Assembly: GCF_028769735.1 (NCBI RefSeq)
Contig: NC_088170.1
Span: 58,747,585-58,811,584, forward strand
Direction of reading: 5' to 3'
DNA from: Zonotrichia leucophrys gambelii
Taxonomy: Eukaryota; Chordata; Aves; Passeriformes; Passerellidae
DNA: 64,000 nt
In this document: in pieces, positions 30,301-42,660 of the stretch
How the letters are laid out: every line of letters begins with the position of its first letter
How positions within the stretch are numbered: the first letter of the stretch is position 1
Position numbers and translations under genes: made by a program
The notes under the pieces: model-generated
The model's input: the letters and a program-made list of their open reading frames with translations, nothing else
The model's database searches: none
Told to the model about the DNA's origin: nothing

Positions 30301-32240
30301 GTCCTCACAGTAACTTTGAGACTTAATAACTGGCAGACTATCCCAGCTTCATTTGAAATCAGGCAATTAATTAAAAATATATCAGAGGGAGTCCAGCCCT
30401 TCATACAAATCTTGTTTTCTTGGAAAATATGCTAAGAAAATACTAATAGAAATCCCACTAAAATTTAAAACAGGAGTAAAAAACCAATTAAGATAGCTGT
30501 AGGGATGTTTCATGTAGATGTTTTAATTAACTTAGAGTATGGGATTGCTTGCACTTAGTAGAAACAAATAATTTTCCACTTCAGAAAAAGAAATTAAGAA
30601 AGAGGTTAAATGAGTTATGAGATGAATAAGTTATTTAGCATGAAAACTCTAAAAACTTAACTAAAAATTTCTGGCATTTCAAGTGTTCTGGTGCTAATGT
30701 TTCTTGACATTTTGAAATTACTTTCTTGCAAGCTGTAGTACTTTTTCAAAGAAGAGCAATTTGACATATATCTCTATTTAGGTTCCACATTTTGAGCCCT
30801 ACAAAAGGATATATTTCCAATTTAATTAAATGCTACTTGATTAAAAAACTGTCTGTGGTTAACTGAGTGTTTGCTCTTCATTAATAGATGTCTTTGTTGT
30901 ATTGCTTAGGAAACAAACATAAATGCAGCATGACAACAAACATGATACTTTTTAGATAGCTTTTTTGCAAAGTTTTTGAACATTGCCAAAAGAAGTTGGG
31001 AGTTAGGGTGCCATGACCTCATTAATTAAATTAAACATTCCTTAAAAGATGAATGTAGTAAAAATAGAGATGTTTAAAGTCTAAGTGCTTAAATATATGG
31101 GGTGAAATGTTGCTATATACAACGAGGGATGGTTATCCAGAGGTCAAGCCTAGAAACCTCCACAAAATAGCTCTTAAGAAAGAGGAAATTAATGACAGAC
31201 TATTCTAAGGACAATGGGGAAAGAATCTAAAGTGTTTATGCTCTTTTACTGTCTGCTGGGGAAGCATGATTAAGCAGTCATTAAATTTAGAAAAAAAAAA
31301 AAAAAGGTTTTTATACACACAGTATTCAACACATGATTAATCTAAAACAGTCTAAACTTTCCCAGTCCAATCTAAACTGCAGAGTGTTGTGCTGCTCAGT
31401 ATAACCAAACCCTAGCTCCTTAGCTCCTCCAGATCGGAGACCATGCCAGAGCACAGCATTGCTGCTTGCTGGCCTCATGCCCAATTCTTATTCCACCCAT
31501 GAAACCAGGTGGTGGAGAAGGTCAAGCTTGGCTGGATTTCATTTCAGTGTAAGGCTGAGAAATAGCTGGGGATTCCAGGTCCTGAATTCCAGCTCAGTGG
31601 TCTGCTGGCAGTGAGACTGTAATATACTGTTAAATGGCAGAGTGCAATTTAAGGTCCAAGATCACAGACACAGTTCTCAGCTTTGTGCATCTTTGTAGAG
31701 TAACTACAGATTTTCCAAACAAATTTAAGCTAATTTTAACCAGTTGACTTGCATTTATCCAGCAGTGTAGCCTGCTAATTTTCTAGGTTACTAGTTCATT
31801 AATTCACTAATTTAGCACAGAGTAACCACAGGTCCCCAATAACAGGCTGCTGCTGTAGTACCCAGACTGGCTCATTTAGAGCTAACATAGACCTGCTTAT
31901 GCAAGTTGCACCTGGATCTTTGTCTGCAGTGGGCTTTTAAAAAAATTCAGGAAGGCATGTTTGTTCCTGACAACAAAAATCTAAAATTACTGTGATGAAA
32001 CTCTGAAGCATTTCTTCTCAGAGAGATGAAAAGTTGAGAGTTACACAAGGCCAGTGTTGTCCAAAAATAGGGCAGGAGAGGAAGCACGGCTTATACTTTT
32101 ATTCCTTGCAATCTCTTCCTGAAAAAGTCATATTAGGAAATGTTCTTGAAGTCCCCTTAGTCTAGTCTTATCTGCCTAGCTAAGTGGATAAATTAAAGTC
32201 ATTTGGTATCCATCCCACCTATTTAGTGGAGTGAACATCA
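27311..32240. other. Intergenic sequence, no gene recognised
   Basis: AT-rich sequence. Small local repeats only: TTTGTACA appears three times at about 30116-30153, and an A-run lies near 31290-31305. No coding signal. Confidence 0.65.
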
Positions 32241-32739
32241 ATTGCAGCACTATTCTGTGGCCTTGCACATGTCAAGACAACTTCTATTTTGGTCTGTCTG
32301 CTTACCCATTTTCCATGAGGGACCATACAGCAGTTTAAGTCCCTGTTTTCACATTACTTTCCCCATTTCTTTACAGCTATTTCATTTAAGCAATGCAAAA
32401 AGAGACTTCTGGGACAGCTGTGCCTGGGCATGCTGTGAGCTAGCTGGAGATTTACACAACCTTCTAGTGGTCCTCAGGGTGAGCACAGGAAAAATGATAA
32501 TTCAGGATGGCAAACTCTTACAGATAAACACTTTTTGTAAGTCTGATAATAAAAGAATCAAGCAGGGAGTCATTCAATATCAGGAAAAGAAAAGAAGGTA
32601 CATCTGCATGTCCATTGACACTGGACAGCTTTTGAGGCAGAACAGTTTGGATCAGATTTTAGAGTGGGGCAGAAAGGGCTGTACTGTAAGAAATTCCTGC
32701 AGCAGAGGTTGTGAAGTGGTAACTGTGATGTGGAGCAGG

Positions 32740-33300
32740 TCTCAAAAACAACCAAATGGACAGACACCATGACATTACCAAAGGACAGACTGACTCAGAC
32801 AGAAACCGAACTGATAACAGCCACTGGATGGAAGATGGATAGAATTACAGCATCACCACAACATAACCTGTGCAGGTATTAATTAGAATGGGGGATAGCA
32901 GACAGCTATCCTTTGGTTATGACTGTTCCTTTGGTTATGGGCAGGAGTTGTAACTTCTGTTGCTTTTTCCCCTTGGGACCCATACCTTGTTGGGTATGTG
33001 CACATAGAATCCAATATAAATTTCAATTGGTGAAAATTTACCTCTGCAATTAAGGATTTTCTCTAGGCATGGTTTAACTGGTAACTGTTAAACTTGCTGA
33101 AAGCTGGGATTAGATGCTTAGTGAGAACCAAGTGCCTGCCTTTTTATCTACACCTGAATTTTGTGAGTGCCACACAACTGCTACCATTAAAGCACCAGGG
33201 AGTGCCCATGCTAAGTCCCACTTGTGTTAAGTGAAGAAATAATTTTGAATTTTCTGTGTCTGGTCTCTTGTCTCTTTTAGTTCACAGGATGCCTTTGAGC
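32740..33300 (+). mobile_element. Possible degraded LTR remnant
   Basis: The 3' half (about 33120-33300) reads like the end of an avian endogenous retroviral LTR: a G/C-rich stretch with CACCAGGGAGTGCCC, a degenerate polyadenylation signal (GAAGAAATAATTTTGAATTT), then a T-rich tail with repeated TCTCTTGTCTC. I found no clear termini or target duplication. This is pattern recognition only. Confidence 0.3.
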
Positions 33301-34556
33301 CAAAAAGATAAGAATCTGATTTATTTTTAGCTAGCTTTGGCATTATAATTCAGGATCCTTTTAATGTTCAACTGTGTATTTTCCCTGTTCTTGCTTGATG
33401 AGTCTTACAAATGACTGAAATATGAGGAAAATCACAGTGGTCAGTGAAATTGTTGGAGAGAACTCCCTGTATCTGTCCTACAGCTTACAGTCTCTCTCCA
33501 TTCAATGGCTGGCTAATTGCCTGCTAGACTAAAATGGTCTTCTACCAGATACTGGGAAAAGTTCTTTCCTCTTCCAGTCTGAGATCTCCAGCTGATTAAT
33601 ATATTCTCATGGCACTGCTGTTTGAAACCTTAACTGGTAAACATCCCTTTTATCTGACAGCTCCCATCCCTCAGCAAGGGCCTCCCTAACCATCCCAGTC
33701 CCTGTGTAAGAATGCATTAATATGAAATACTATAGGCTCTGTACACTGGCAGCATGGGATACAACTGTTTCTGAACAGAAAAAAGAGATGAAATGAAAGC
33801 AGAGTAAGCACATAAAATATTAATTTAAGGCTCAGCATGGTACAAAGTGTTATAGGGTGACACTTTTTTTTTCTTTCTTCTCTCTGTGGGCCAAATCAGA
33901 CACACATTTGGTGAAAAGGGCCCTTAATCCAACAACAATTAAAATAACCCCAACAAAACAATACCAACAAAGATTCAAGGACAACTTGCTGCAAACAAAC
34001 CTTGGACATGGGCCTAATGTGCATCTCGAGTTGTGAAAAGGGAGATGAGCAGTAGTTGCCAAGAGTTTAGAGAACAACTGGAAAGTTAGAATGCATATTA
34101 CAAAACCAAGAACCGTTTCTTGAGCTGCTCTTTCCCCTCATGTCCAATAAGCTGTAGCACCCACATTTTTACCAGATTGTATGTGATATACAGGGGATCT
34201 GTAGTTCCCATAATCAGGTTCTTCAGCTGGCTCGGCAATTCCAGATTTTAAAGAATAACAGCCAGTCATTAACTCCTGAAATGAAAGACTATTTGGACAT
34301 ATGTAATTATTTTTTATGAGGACCAGAATAAGATAATACTATGCTGGCAATGCAGACTTCCATTGCAATTGAGATTAATTTCACTGCAAATAAGATTTCT
34401 GCAAATTTTTTATTTGCAGATAAATTCCCAGTACTATTTCATACAATACTTCAGTTTGTAACAGAATTCTTAATCTTGAACTATGTATTATTTTGGGGAA
34501 AACAAAGGACAAAGAACCTTATTCAAAAATTTGATCAGGGCAGGCAAAGATCATAG
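33300..34556. other. Intergenic sequence, no gene recognised
   Basis: AT-rich, with nothing supported. Confidence 0.65.
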
Positions 34557-34645
34557 TCTCTTGGAATTGTTTAGGTTGGAAAAGACCTTTAAGATCATCA
34601 AGTCCAACCATTGTTGTTATAACCACAACAGTCTTAGATAAATTG
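34557..34645 (-). mobile_element. CR1 LINE 3' tail fragment
   Basis: GTTTAGGTTGGAAAAGACCT and then AAGATCATCAAGTCCAACCA are the reverse complement of the well-known CR1 3' end. Only the last 80-90 bp are recognisable, as expected for a 5'-truncated copy. Confidence 0.85.
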
Positions 34646-37600
34646 CTGAGTTCAAAAAGCCATCAACATCATCATATTTCCGCATGCATTTCAACTACAG
34701 TTCAAAGGAAGAGCCAGAACAGGCCCTCTGTTCTCCTGGGTTTTCAATGATAAGAGGCATGCTGTGGGTGTATTGACTTCACAGTATAATTTCTTGCTTC
34801 TGTTCCCATATAAATGGTCCAGTGCATTGTTCACTGAATGCAAATAGTGCCAAGCATGTTGGTAAACATGTTGATTTGGATGTATCCTACCATCAACTAA
34901 TCAGATACACAATCTGTCACCATTTTGCAATTGCCTCTTGCCATTCTGCTTTTTCTGCAGTTTTCTGCAATTCTGTGCTTACTTTAAGAATAATGCATAA
35001 GTTAGAACAGAGGAGGTTTTAGGAAATGGACTTGTATACCTATTGCAACTAGTGTTTGAAGAAAACAAACCCCCTTATTTTCAAAACAAGTTAAAGTCCT
35101 GTATCTGAAGAATGAAGAAATCATTGTCCTACACTGGATTTCTTCCTTACTAGGGACTGAAATAGCCATAATCCTTTAGTTTGTGGTTTATCTGTACCAG
35201 GGCAGCCCAGCTAGTAAGGCATTGAGTATTCTGGAAAAAGGGTAAAAATCTTCATGGCATAGAAGTTACTGTAAATAATACAGACTTATTGTGTGAATCT
35301 ATTCCAACAGTGTAGTGATGTTAAAGGCCTGACTTGAGTAAACAGTGCAATGAAGACATACTCTTTGGTGACAATATTTACATTCTTAATGTTTGTTATA
35401 ATAGTTTGCAGCTCTGAAGGCAAAAGCATGTGAATATTTCCTACCACAGTCATTTGTGTTACTACAATGAATGGCAAAGTGGGCGTAAAACATGATTAAA
35501 TCAAACCCAAAAAATCAAGCCCACGGAATTAATTTCTGAGAAACAATGCACAAGGCCAGATTGCAGTAGATTAATTCTCTGTGATTTGAATGAACATAGC
35601 TGACTGTTTATAATATTTTCACTGTGATTTGATGTTATGCATTTTTCAGTAGGAGCACAGGGAATTTCCCATGCCTAGAGGTGGATAATCAGTCTTTCTC
35701 CAGTCCTTTGAAAATAACAAGGTTCATTCATGAGTGTCCTTTGTGAAGGCTAACAAGGTTGGCTAACAAGTTAAGCTATTTCTGCTTTTATTTTAACAAT
35801 TAGCTGTAAGATTTTATGCTTTTGTAAAAATTCCTGTAGCTGTTTTGCATGGTATAGATATATTATAGACCTATTCAGACAGAATGAAACTGAATGGGTA
35901 GTTCATACCAGTTATGAACCAGGCTAGTAATGCCTATGACTATGAAGCTGGCTGGCATTTCACTTTGCAAGATCCAGTTACTGTTAACTTTGTAAAACTT
36001 TAATCATATGGAATGAAATATCCCATGCTGAGTAATGAAATAATACTTTTAAAAGAATGCTGTTTTGATAATATGAAAAGAATCCTCAGCCACTTCTTGG
36101 AAATGCCCCTCTACCCCAGTAGAGGGGATTCAGTATGTAGTCAGAACTAATTGAGCAAAAGAGACAATGTTCTGTGCATTAATGGCAAACAATAGTACCC
36201 TGATAACTGTAGCTGCTAATGCACATTGCCAGTGTAACTGAGCCATCCTTTACCAAATGGTTGTTTCCTATGAAACAGGACAAATCTGCTGCCAAGATGA
36301 AGCTCGGGAACTGTACCCAGGCAAACTTGTTTGGTCAGTGTTGCTTTACGGGCCATTCTCCCCCCAGGAGTTGATTTTATTGTAATCTGGAAGTTTGCAA
36401 AGGAGCCCTGGTGCTCACTGAGCAGCAGTGGGGCAGTGGCTGTGAACGTCCCAGGAGGGAGTTGGTGAGGGCGTTGCAGCGATGTCACACTGCGGGATGT
36501 GTGAAGAAAGGAGTTTGGGGTACCACTGACATAACATGGCATCATCCTACTAGTCAGCTGGTGTCTGATTTTTCTGAAGGCTGTGAAAACATCTTGTATA
36601 AAGTAAAAGTACAGGGGAGGTTACAGTGAAGAAAGAAGCTTTATTCTCCCAGAGAAAATGAGTCCATTTCTTCCTCTTACATTCTGCTTAAGTTTACGGC
36701 TTGTCCCTTGTTGTTTTTGTTGTGACATTTGTTTGTGTAGTCCAAGTCAAGAGAAAGGTAAACAGGGTAAGCCCTGCATCTGATTGCTAATGGATTCTCA
36801 TCTCATTGGTTGGCAATCCCTACCTTTGAGTAGGAGGCTGAGATTTCATAGAAAAAGGCCTTAATATCAAAGATGTGCCATTGAAATCCTTAGGAAAATC
36901 TGCTTAAATGTGGGCAAATGATGAGACTTCGTAAAAGAGCATCTTGTGCATGTTGGAGACATGTGAGTGTTTAATAATTAAGTTTGAAAATATTCCATGC
37001 TTACTTAGCAGATGAATCTCTCACATGCACAACCAGACTGCATAGCTGCCAGTCACAAAGAAGTTGCAGGACTGAATCCAAAATGCCACTGCATCACTGC
37101 TGAGAAACTTTTGCTATAATTGCTTGTGTCTAGGTTGAGCAGAAAAATGAGAGCGGTTGCTAATCTTTCAGTGATCCTTTCTTCCCTTGCTGACCTCTAA
37201 TCAGCATGAAAGAAGAAACTATCCAATTTAAACAGAATTAAAAAAAAAAAAAAGACAATATATTTGAAAAAGGAGCTGATGCAGGTCAAGATGAGAAGGG
37301 CAACTGGGTAAAGAGCTGGGAACCAAGAGTGGAGTCTAATGAGGAAATTTAAGACAAGGACCCAGGAAACTGGAGGGAGTTTAATTGAAGGGGTGTTTGG
37401 GAGCCTGCTGGAAGTAATGGGGGAAGCTAGAATGAGTCATTCTGAAAATCTGCGTGCTTCAACACTAGAAGAAATATTTTCATAAAAATATTGCCAGAGT
37501 CTGTTTTAATTCTATTTCAGCTCTGAGTTAAGTCATGCCAGTTCATGCCCTATTTTAAACAACATTCAATATATATCTGGGTTGATGCAGCTATTTCTGG

Positions 37601-40600
37601 GCACAGGTTAGTCTTTAATTTCATGTCAAATTGGTGTTAAACCAGTCTGCTTTGTCCTTTATGTCTTTCTTCTTTTATTAGTAATCCAAATTAACTTGAT
37701 AAACAAGAGTTCTCTACCAATGTAAACGCTGTGTAGCTGGCATGCACTGTACCATTTTATAGATGAAGAAAATTAGTCAGGTGAGTCATGTAATTTGCTT
37801 TAGGAAGGGCACAATGAATCAGTGAATGAGCCAGGAATCTAAACTGAGGAATTTCTGACCTCCTGTTTTTTTTGGAAATCCCAACTCATGCTTCCTGCTA
37901 TTTTTTCTCATTACACTACTGAGATAATAGACTACTTTTCTTGTTTAACTTGTGCAATGCTCCTATTAATGTTAACTGGTTATACTGAGGCACTGATGAG
38001 CCAATAGTCTTGACCTTACAAGAAACTCAGCTACTTAGTTACTGTTGCTTAATCCTTCCTATCTGTAAGTTTGTTGTTGTCTGTGTTGCTCAAAACCAAG
38101 CTGAGAATTGTCCTCTTTGTTTTGTTTACATACTGGAGAAGGAAAAAACCACTTTGGGAGATAGAAAATTCTTCAAGTGAGCAAGAGAAGGACAGACTCA
38201 TTGTTTGTGTGCCTACTTGGGTGTGTCATACTTAAAGAAATTCAGAGTGGGGGTGGGAACTGAAGGAACAAGAGACAACAATGAAAGGCGAGAGGATCAG
38301 AAGGCTGGACTTGCATATTAATGAGAGCTCGCCTGGAATTGGGAATTTCCTTTCACTACATTTTTCTTTTTCCTTTTTCCACCACTTATCGTTTTGCTGG
38401 GTTTTTTCCTTCCTCTGCCTTATGTGTTATTTCATGTTTGTTCCATTCTGTGCAAGAGCAGTGTGAAGTTGGCTCATATCCTGATTTCTGAGAAGTGCAG
38501 AAATAAGAATATGAGCCCATGCTACTACAGAGTGGGAAAAGCAGTGCTAAAAGGAAGTGGTACAGAAATCAGAGCAAAATTTTCTAACATCTCTCTGCTG
38601 AAGGAAGAATTTTCAGTTATTCTCAGATGAATGACAGTATCATGTTTATAGGACTGCTGCTAGGTAACTTCTTATTCTGTACAAAAGGAGAAGTTAGTCT
38701 TCATATGTAAGGGAATATTGCAAAGCTAGGTGAAAAGGAAACAAACCAAACATCTGTGGGTATCAAAGCCAAGCTATATTACAGACAGGGAAGAATACCA
38801 TTCCATAATTTCATACTTAATTCTTCTTCTCTCCTGGCGTTTGCACCTAAGATCACCTAAATCTGCTGTTGTCCCTCCCTTCTGCATAGGTCATGTCACC
38901 TGAACCTCACAGTGCCTTTCCCCTGAGGGAATGAGCTCTGTGGTAATCCCTGCAACCAAACAGATACCTGTTCCCATGAAGTGTTCAGAGAGAGAATACA
39001 GGCAAATACATTCTGGCTCAGTCCACCTTTATGTTGAACAATGATTTTGCAAATGCTTCCTTTTGCTATTTAGTCTGTCTTCTCTCTTGGCTCATCATTT
39101 CCTTTTGAAAAAGATGTATGTTTAAATAAAGATGGAAAATTTCCCTTAAATGAGTGGATTCAAATAAACTGGGTAGACTCTTTCTTAACAAGCACAAATA
39201 AAATTATTCTTGTGATTTAAAAAAAAATAATTTACTATTTTTCTTCTCAGGGAGTTATTCTCTTGTGTCTGAGAAATAGGGCAGGGGCTTGTTGGTTTTT
39301 TTTTTCCATTTTCTGAAATATGTTTAGCCTCTACTGACCTTAATTTATTCTCCAGTCTGTTAATTGCACATGGTAATCCTCTATACATACACAGAGAGTC
39401 CCAGTGATTTTTTGCACTTCTGCATGATCATCCTCTGAGTGATGCAAGGCAGGGTTGGGGAGGAAGAAAACAACAAAACCCCGATAAAATACAGTCCCAA
39501 AATATGTTTCCACTAGAACTGAATGAAATTGTGTGCATAGTATACCCCCACCTAGTCCTAACAATTCCTTTCTCTGTGTGCTGGCAGATTGTTCCCTTGC
39601 CCTGATTATGTTGCTGACATTATGCTCGTGAGGGAAATTCCTTCCTGACTCCAGATCTGGTGGATTTATAATCCTGTTGATGTAAGCAAAGCTCCCTGTA
39701 CTTATCTAAGACACAATTGTCCAATCAGTTCTACATATAAAACTCCTGTTAAAGCAAATAGAATGGTACAAGTTGATGAAAAGATGACCATGACCCTGGT
39801 ATGGTTTCTGCTCTAGAACCATAGCTACAAGATAACTTTAATGCAGCACTGCCCTGACAAAGAAAAAAAGCAAGTCTTACTCTTTTCTCCATTATCAGCT
39901 GCTCTTCTCTGTCATTTGCTACACAGGAACAGGTATTCATGCACACACACAATTTAACCAGTGAAGTTAAAATTTGCCTGGAAATAATGAGTAAATACAA
40001 AATCTGCTTTCTTAGCATTCAGCTCTTATTAATTTTCATGCACCTAAACTTTCTTAGCAGAAAGCCTTCAAAATTTCAATAAAGCCTTCTGTAACCTAAC
40101 CTATCACACTGAACTAAAAGACTAACTACAGTAAGGGAGAAATGTAACCTGCCAGTGTTGCACATTACTGGTAGCAGTTTATACTGAAAATGTTTATTTC
40201 CTGTGTACTTTTATGATGGAGGATGTGACACAGAAAATATTTTGATTTAGAAATGCAGCTGGGGTGCCTTATGAGAGCTGCAGTTTAGTAACTTCATGGT
40301 CCTATTGTTTTCTGTTCACCAGGCTCTCTAGTCAGACAAACCAACATTATACAGTGTAGTGCCTCCTTTTTGGGTTGTCTAGCTTTATGCTTCTGTGGCT
40401 CTACCCCCCCCTAAGCTGAACTAACCAGACCTAGGGATTCAATTTTCTGTCTAAATGAAATCTCAATGATCCAATTACTTAAGACCAGCAATTACGGCTA
40501 GTTCCCTTCACTCTCATAATGTCTTGACTGTAGCTGCTTTTAGGATCTTCATCCTTGTGGATTCTTTGTGTTGCCACTTAGGGAGGCAGTTCTGCCTCAA

Positions 40601-41180
40601 AATTTAATGACCATCCCCTGTTACCTTTCAGTTGCTATGCCTTGGAATTCCACTGCTACAGGAAGATAACCCAGACAAGCCTCACTCTTAGTCTGGAGTG
40701 TGCTTTGGCTGTGACCCAGATCATGTTGGCCCCAGGCACTAAGGCACAAAATTTCAGTCATAACACTGTCAAGCACAGCTCAGGTAAGAAATGACAGTGT
40801 TCACTGGGTCATTACTATGCCAAATCAGAGCAGCGCCTGGCACCATCGGCAGCAAGATGCCTTTGGCAGGAAAACCCCATTGCCAAGAGCTGTCCGTCAT
40901 GATAATCAAACAACTTAGTGAGAATCAGAATTAAGGAAATCTAATTTCCCTGGATTTGGCCACGAGGTTAATTGGTTCTGGCACCTCACCCCACACAGGT
41001 TTCGGGACAAGCTAAAGCTGATCTTGCCCCAGCTGCTGCCGTGGAGAGAGCCCGCCGCCTCTCTCCTCTGCCCCTTCCCACAGCTCCCAACGTGGCACGG
41101 CATCAGGGCGGATCGCTCCGCTACTCCCATCACGACCCAAAACTTGGCAGAATTAATTTCCCTTTGGCTCGGTCGCCCGA
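34646..41180. other. Intergenic sequence up to the SRPK2 CpG island
   Basis: Mostly AT-rich with no gene recognised. It contains one short perfect hairpin (36106-36127) and an A-run near 37240. Confidence 0.65.
36106..36127. repeat. Perfect 9-bp inverted repeat
   Basis: CCCCTCTAC (36106-36114) pairs exactly with GTAGAGGGG (36119-36127) across a four-base CCCA loop. Confidence 0.9.
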
Positions 41181-41332
41181 CAAAGCCCCACCTTGGCGGG
41201 GCCGCTCCCGCCTCAGGTGCGCCCGCCCGCCGCCACCTGCCGCGCCCCGCCCCGCCCGCGCCTTTCCGGCCGCGGCCCCGCCGCTCCCCCGCGCCTGCGC
41301 AGCGGCGGCGGCGGCGCGGGGCGGCGGTGCCG

Positions 41333-41479
41333 ATGCTGCCGGACGGTGCCGGGCGCGCGGTGGCGGCTGGCGGCGGGGCCGGGAGCGGGAGCGGAGCCGG
41401 TAGCGGGGCTGGGAGCGGAGCCGGGCGCGGAGCCGGGCAGCGGCGCGCCCGCCGAGCATCGCGCGGCGCGGGGCGATGA
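41333..41479 (+). CDS. Candidate upstream ORF in the SRPK2 leader, 48 codons
   Basis: An ATG at 41333 in weak context (C at -3) opens a frame beginning MLPDGAGRAVAAGGG. It then runs through a Gly/Ala/Ser-rich repeat and stops at the TGA at 41477-41479. That TGA overlaps the SRPK2 start codon as ATGA. The frame exists for certain. Whether it lies within the transcript and is translated is not known. Confidence 0.4.
   Translation: MLPDGAGRAVAAGGGAGSGSGAGSGAGSGAGRGAGQRRARRASRGAGR
41379..41440 (+). repeat. GC-rich tandem repeat in the SRPK2 leader
   Basis: Degenerate 14-21 bp units based on GGGAGCGGAGCCGG repeat about four times just before the start codon. They encode the Gly-Ser-Gly-Ala stretch of the upstream ORF. 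Confidence 0.8.
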
Positions 41480-41491
41480 ACTCGCGCAAAG
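41476..41491 (+). CDS. SRPK2: SRPK2 coding exon 1 (MNSRK)
   Basis: ATG AAC TCG CGC AAA G followed by the donor GTACCG. SRPK2 is a serine/arginine-protein kinase that phosphorylates RS domains of splicing factors. One known mammalian isoform begins MSSRKVLAIQARKRRPK, and this exon plus the next gives MNSRKVLALQARRRRPK. The start codon has G at -3. The exon ends in phase 1 and joins the next exon in frame through a Val codon. Confidence 0.85.
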
Positions 41492-41588
41492 GTACCGCGC
41501 TGCTGTGCCGGGCGGGAGGGCGGAGCGGGGGGGGCTGCGCGGCCGCCGCTGCTCACGCCGGCTCCCGGCTGTTCTCTTCTCCCGGCAG
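41492..41588 (+). other. SRPK2: 97-bp GC-rich SRPK2 intron 1
   Basis: Bounded by GTACCG and TTCTCCCGGCAG, with a short pyrimidine-rich tract before the acceptor. It is unusually short for a first coding intron, but it is needed to restore the known N-terminal sequence. Reading straight through it gives an unrelated Gly/Arg-rich frame. Confidence 0.8.
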
Positions 41589-41673
41589 TGCTGGCCCTGC
41601 AGGCCCGCAGGCGGCGGCCCAAGCAGTCCGCGGCGGCCGGCAGGAGGGACAAGCACTCGGCGCCCCACAAAAA
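41589..41673 (+). CDS. SRPK2: SRPK2 coding exon 2 (VLALQARRRRPK...), partial gene
   Basis: Encodes VLALQARRRRPK followed by QSAAAGRRDKHSAPHKK, then the donor GTGAGT in phase 2. The first 12 residues match the SRPK family N-terminus (VLAIQARKRRPK in human SRPK2, VLALQARKKR in SRPK1). SRPK2 is preferred over SRPK1 because of the SRK start, the RRPK ending, and PUS7 nearby, which is a neighbour of SRPK2 in vertebrates. The segment after RRPK is 17 residues here and 7 in human (REKHPKK). The kinase domain (two lobes split by a long spacer in this family) is not in the window. Confidence 0.87.
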
Positions 41674-42640
41674 GTGAGTATGGGGACCCCCGACCCGCCG
41701 GGACGGAGCCTCCCCCCGCGCCCCCTCCGTTGTCTGTGCTCCCCTCGCGCGTCGCTGCCGTAACCCCCGGGCCGTCCCGGCTGCCGGTCCCGCGGCACGC
41801 ACCGCGGCTCCCCCGGCAGGCACGGCACCCGCCCGGGCCGGCTCGCCCACGGGGGATGTCACCCCGGCCGCTCGGGCACCGTCCCCAGCCCGGGCGCCGG
41901 GCTCAGCATCCTTCGGGCCGGGCCGCCCGGTGCCCCGTGGAACGCGCCCGGCGCTCCGGCCGCCGGCCCTGAGAACCCCCGGCTTGTGGGGATCTGCCCA
42001 GCCCACGTGTTCCTCTTGGCTCTCCCTCCAGTTCTCTCATCTTTGTGGTCTCCTTTCCCAGTGCTTTCTGTTCCGAGATGTCTTTCTGCATCATTGTCCC
42101 ATCTACAGGCAGTCCTTTTCTCATCCTCCTCGGTACCATCAGACTATTTCCCCTTCCCAGATGTGTCTAATCACCAGCTATGCTGATACCAGTATCGCTT
42201 TGGTTTAAGTTTCTGTTAATCCTACAGGTAAGAACAGAAATTGTTCTCTGTTTTCCCCTTCTTGTCTTCCGTTAGCCCTTCATGTTCTTGTCACTGTCCA
42301 GTTATCTTTTCTCATGATCCTTGCTCACTGAACCACATAGGAACATTCTTCCATCTTTACAGTGTTCACACTTCATTCTTTCCTAGGACACTGTGGCTTT
42401 GGACTGTTTTCATTTTTTGTCCATGAAGGATTACATGCTTGTGTCACTAACTTTCACTGTGTTTTGTGCAGTGGGACTTTACTGGTGACTCATGAAGTTG
42501 CCAAGAGGCTCTTATCTTTGTTTTTGTTACTTAGGAATCCAGTCTACCTGCTTTGTTCTGACAGGGAAATACATCCTGATGTCACTCATTGCTCTCTCCT
42601 CCTAGCTGGCTAGTCTTAGAACTGGGAAGCAGTGTATGGT

Positions 42641-42660
42641 GGATGGATGGATGGATGGAT
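42641..42660. repeat. (GGAT)n microsatellite
   Basis: Five perfect GGAT units, preceded by an imperfect one. Confidence 0.9.

Larger units (their letters stand above)
41180..41990. promoter_or_regulatory. SRPK2: CpG island and promoter of SRPK2
   Basis: Extreme GC and CpG density covering the first two exons. An NRF1-like GCGCCTGCGC lies at 41291-41300, followed by a (CGG)-rich run at 41302-41327. There is no TATA box. The long open frames on both strands here (up to 363 codons) arise from the lack of stop codons in GC-rich DNA. Confidence 0.85.

Noticed and set aside
32242..32772. 176-codon open frame in the intergenic region
   Set aside because: No recognisable domain, no splice or promoter context, and it overlaps a likely transposon remnant.
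40915..42006. 363-codon open frame on the minus strand over the SRPK2 CpG island
   Set aside because: It is Ala/Pro/Arg/Gly-rich with no domain, runs antisense to confirmed exons, and overlaps equally open frames on the other strand. GC-rich DNA lacks stop codons by chance.
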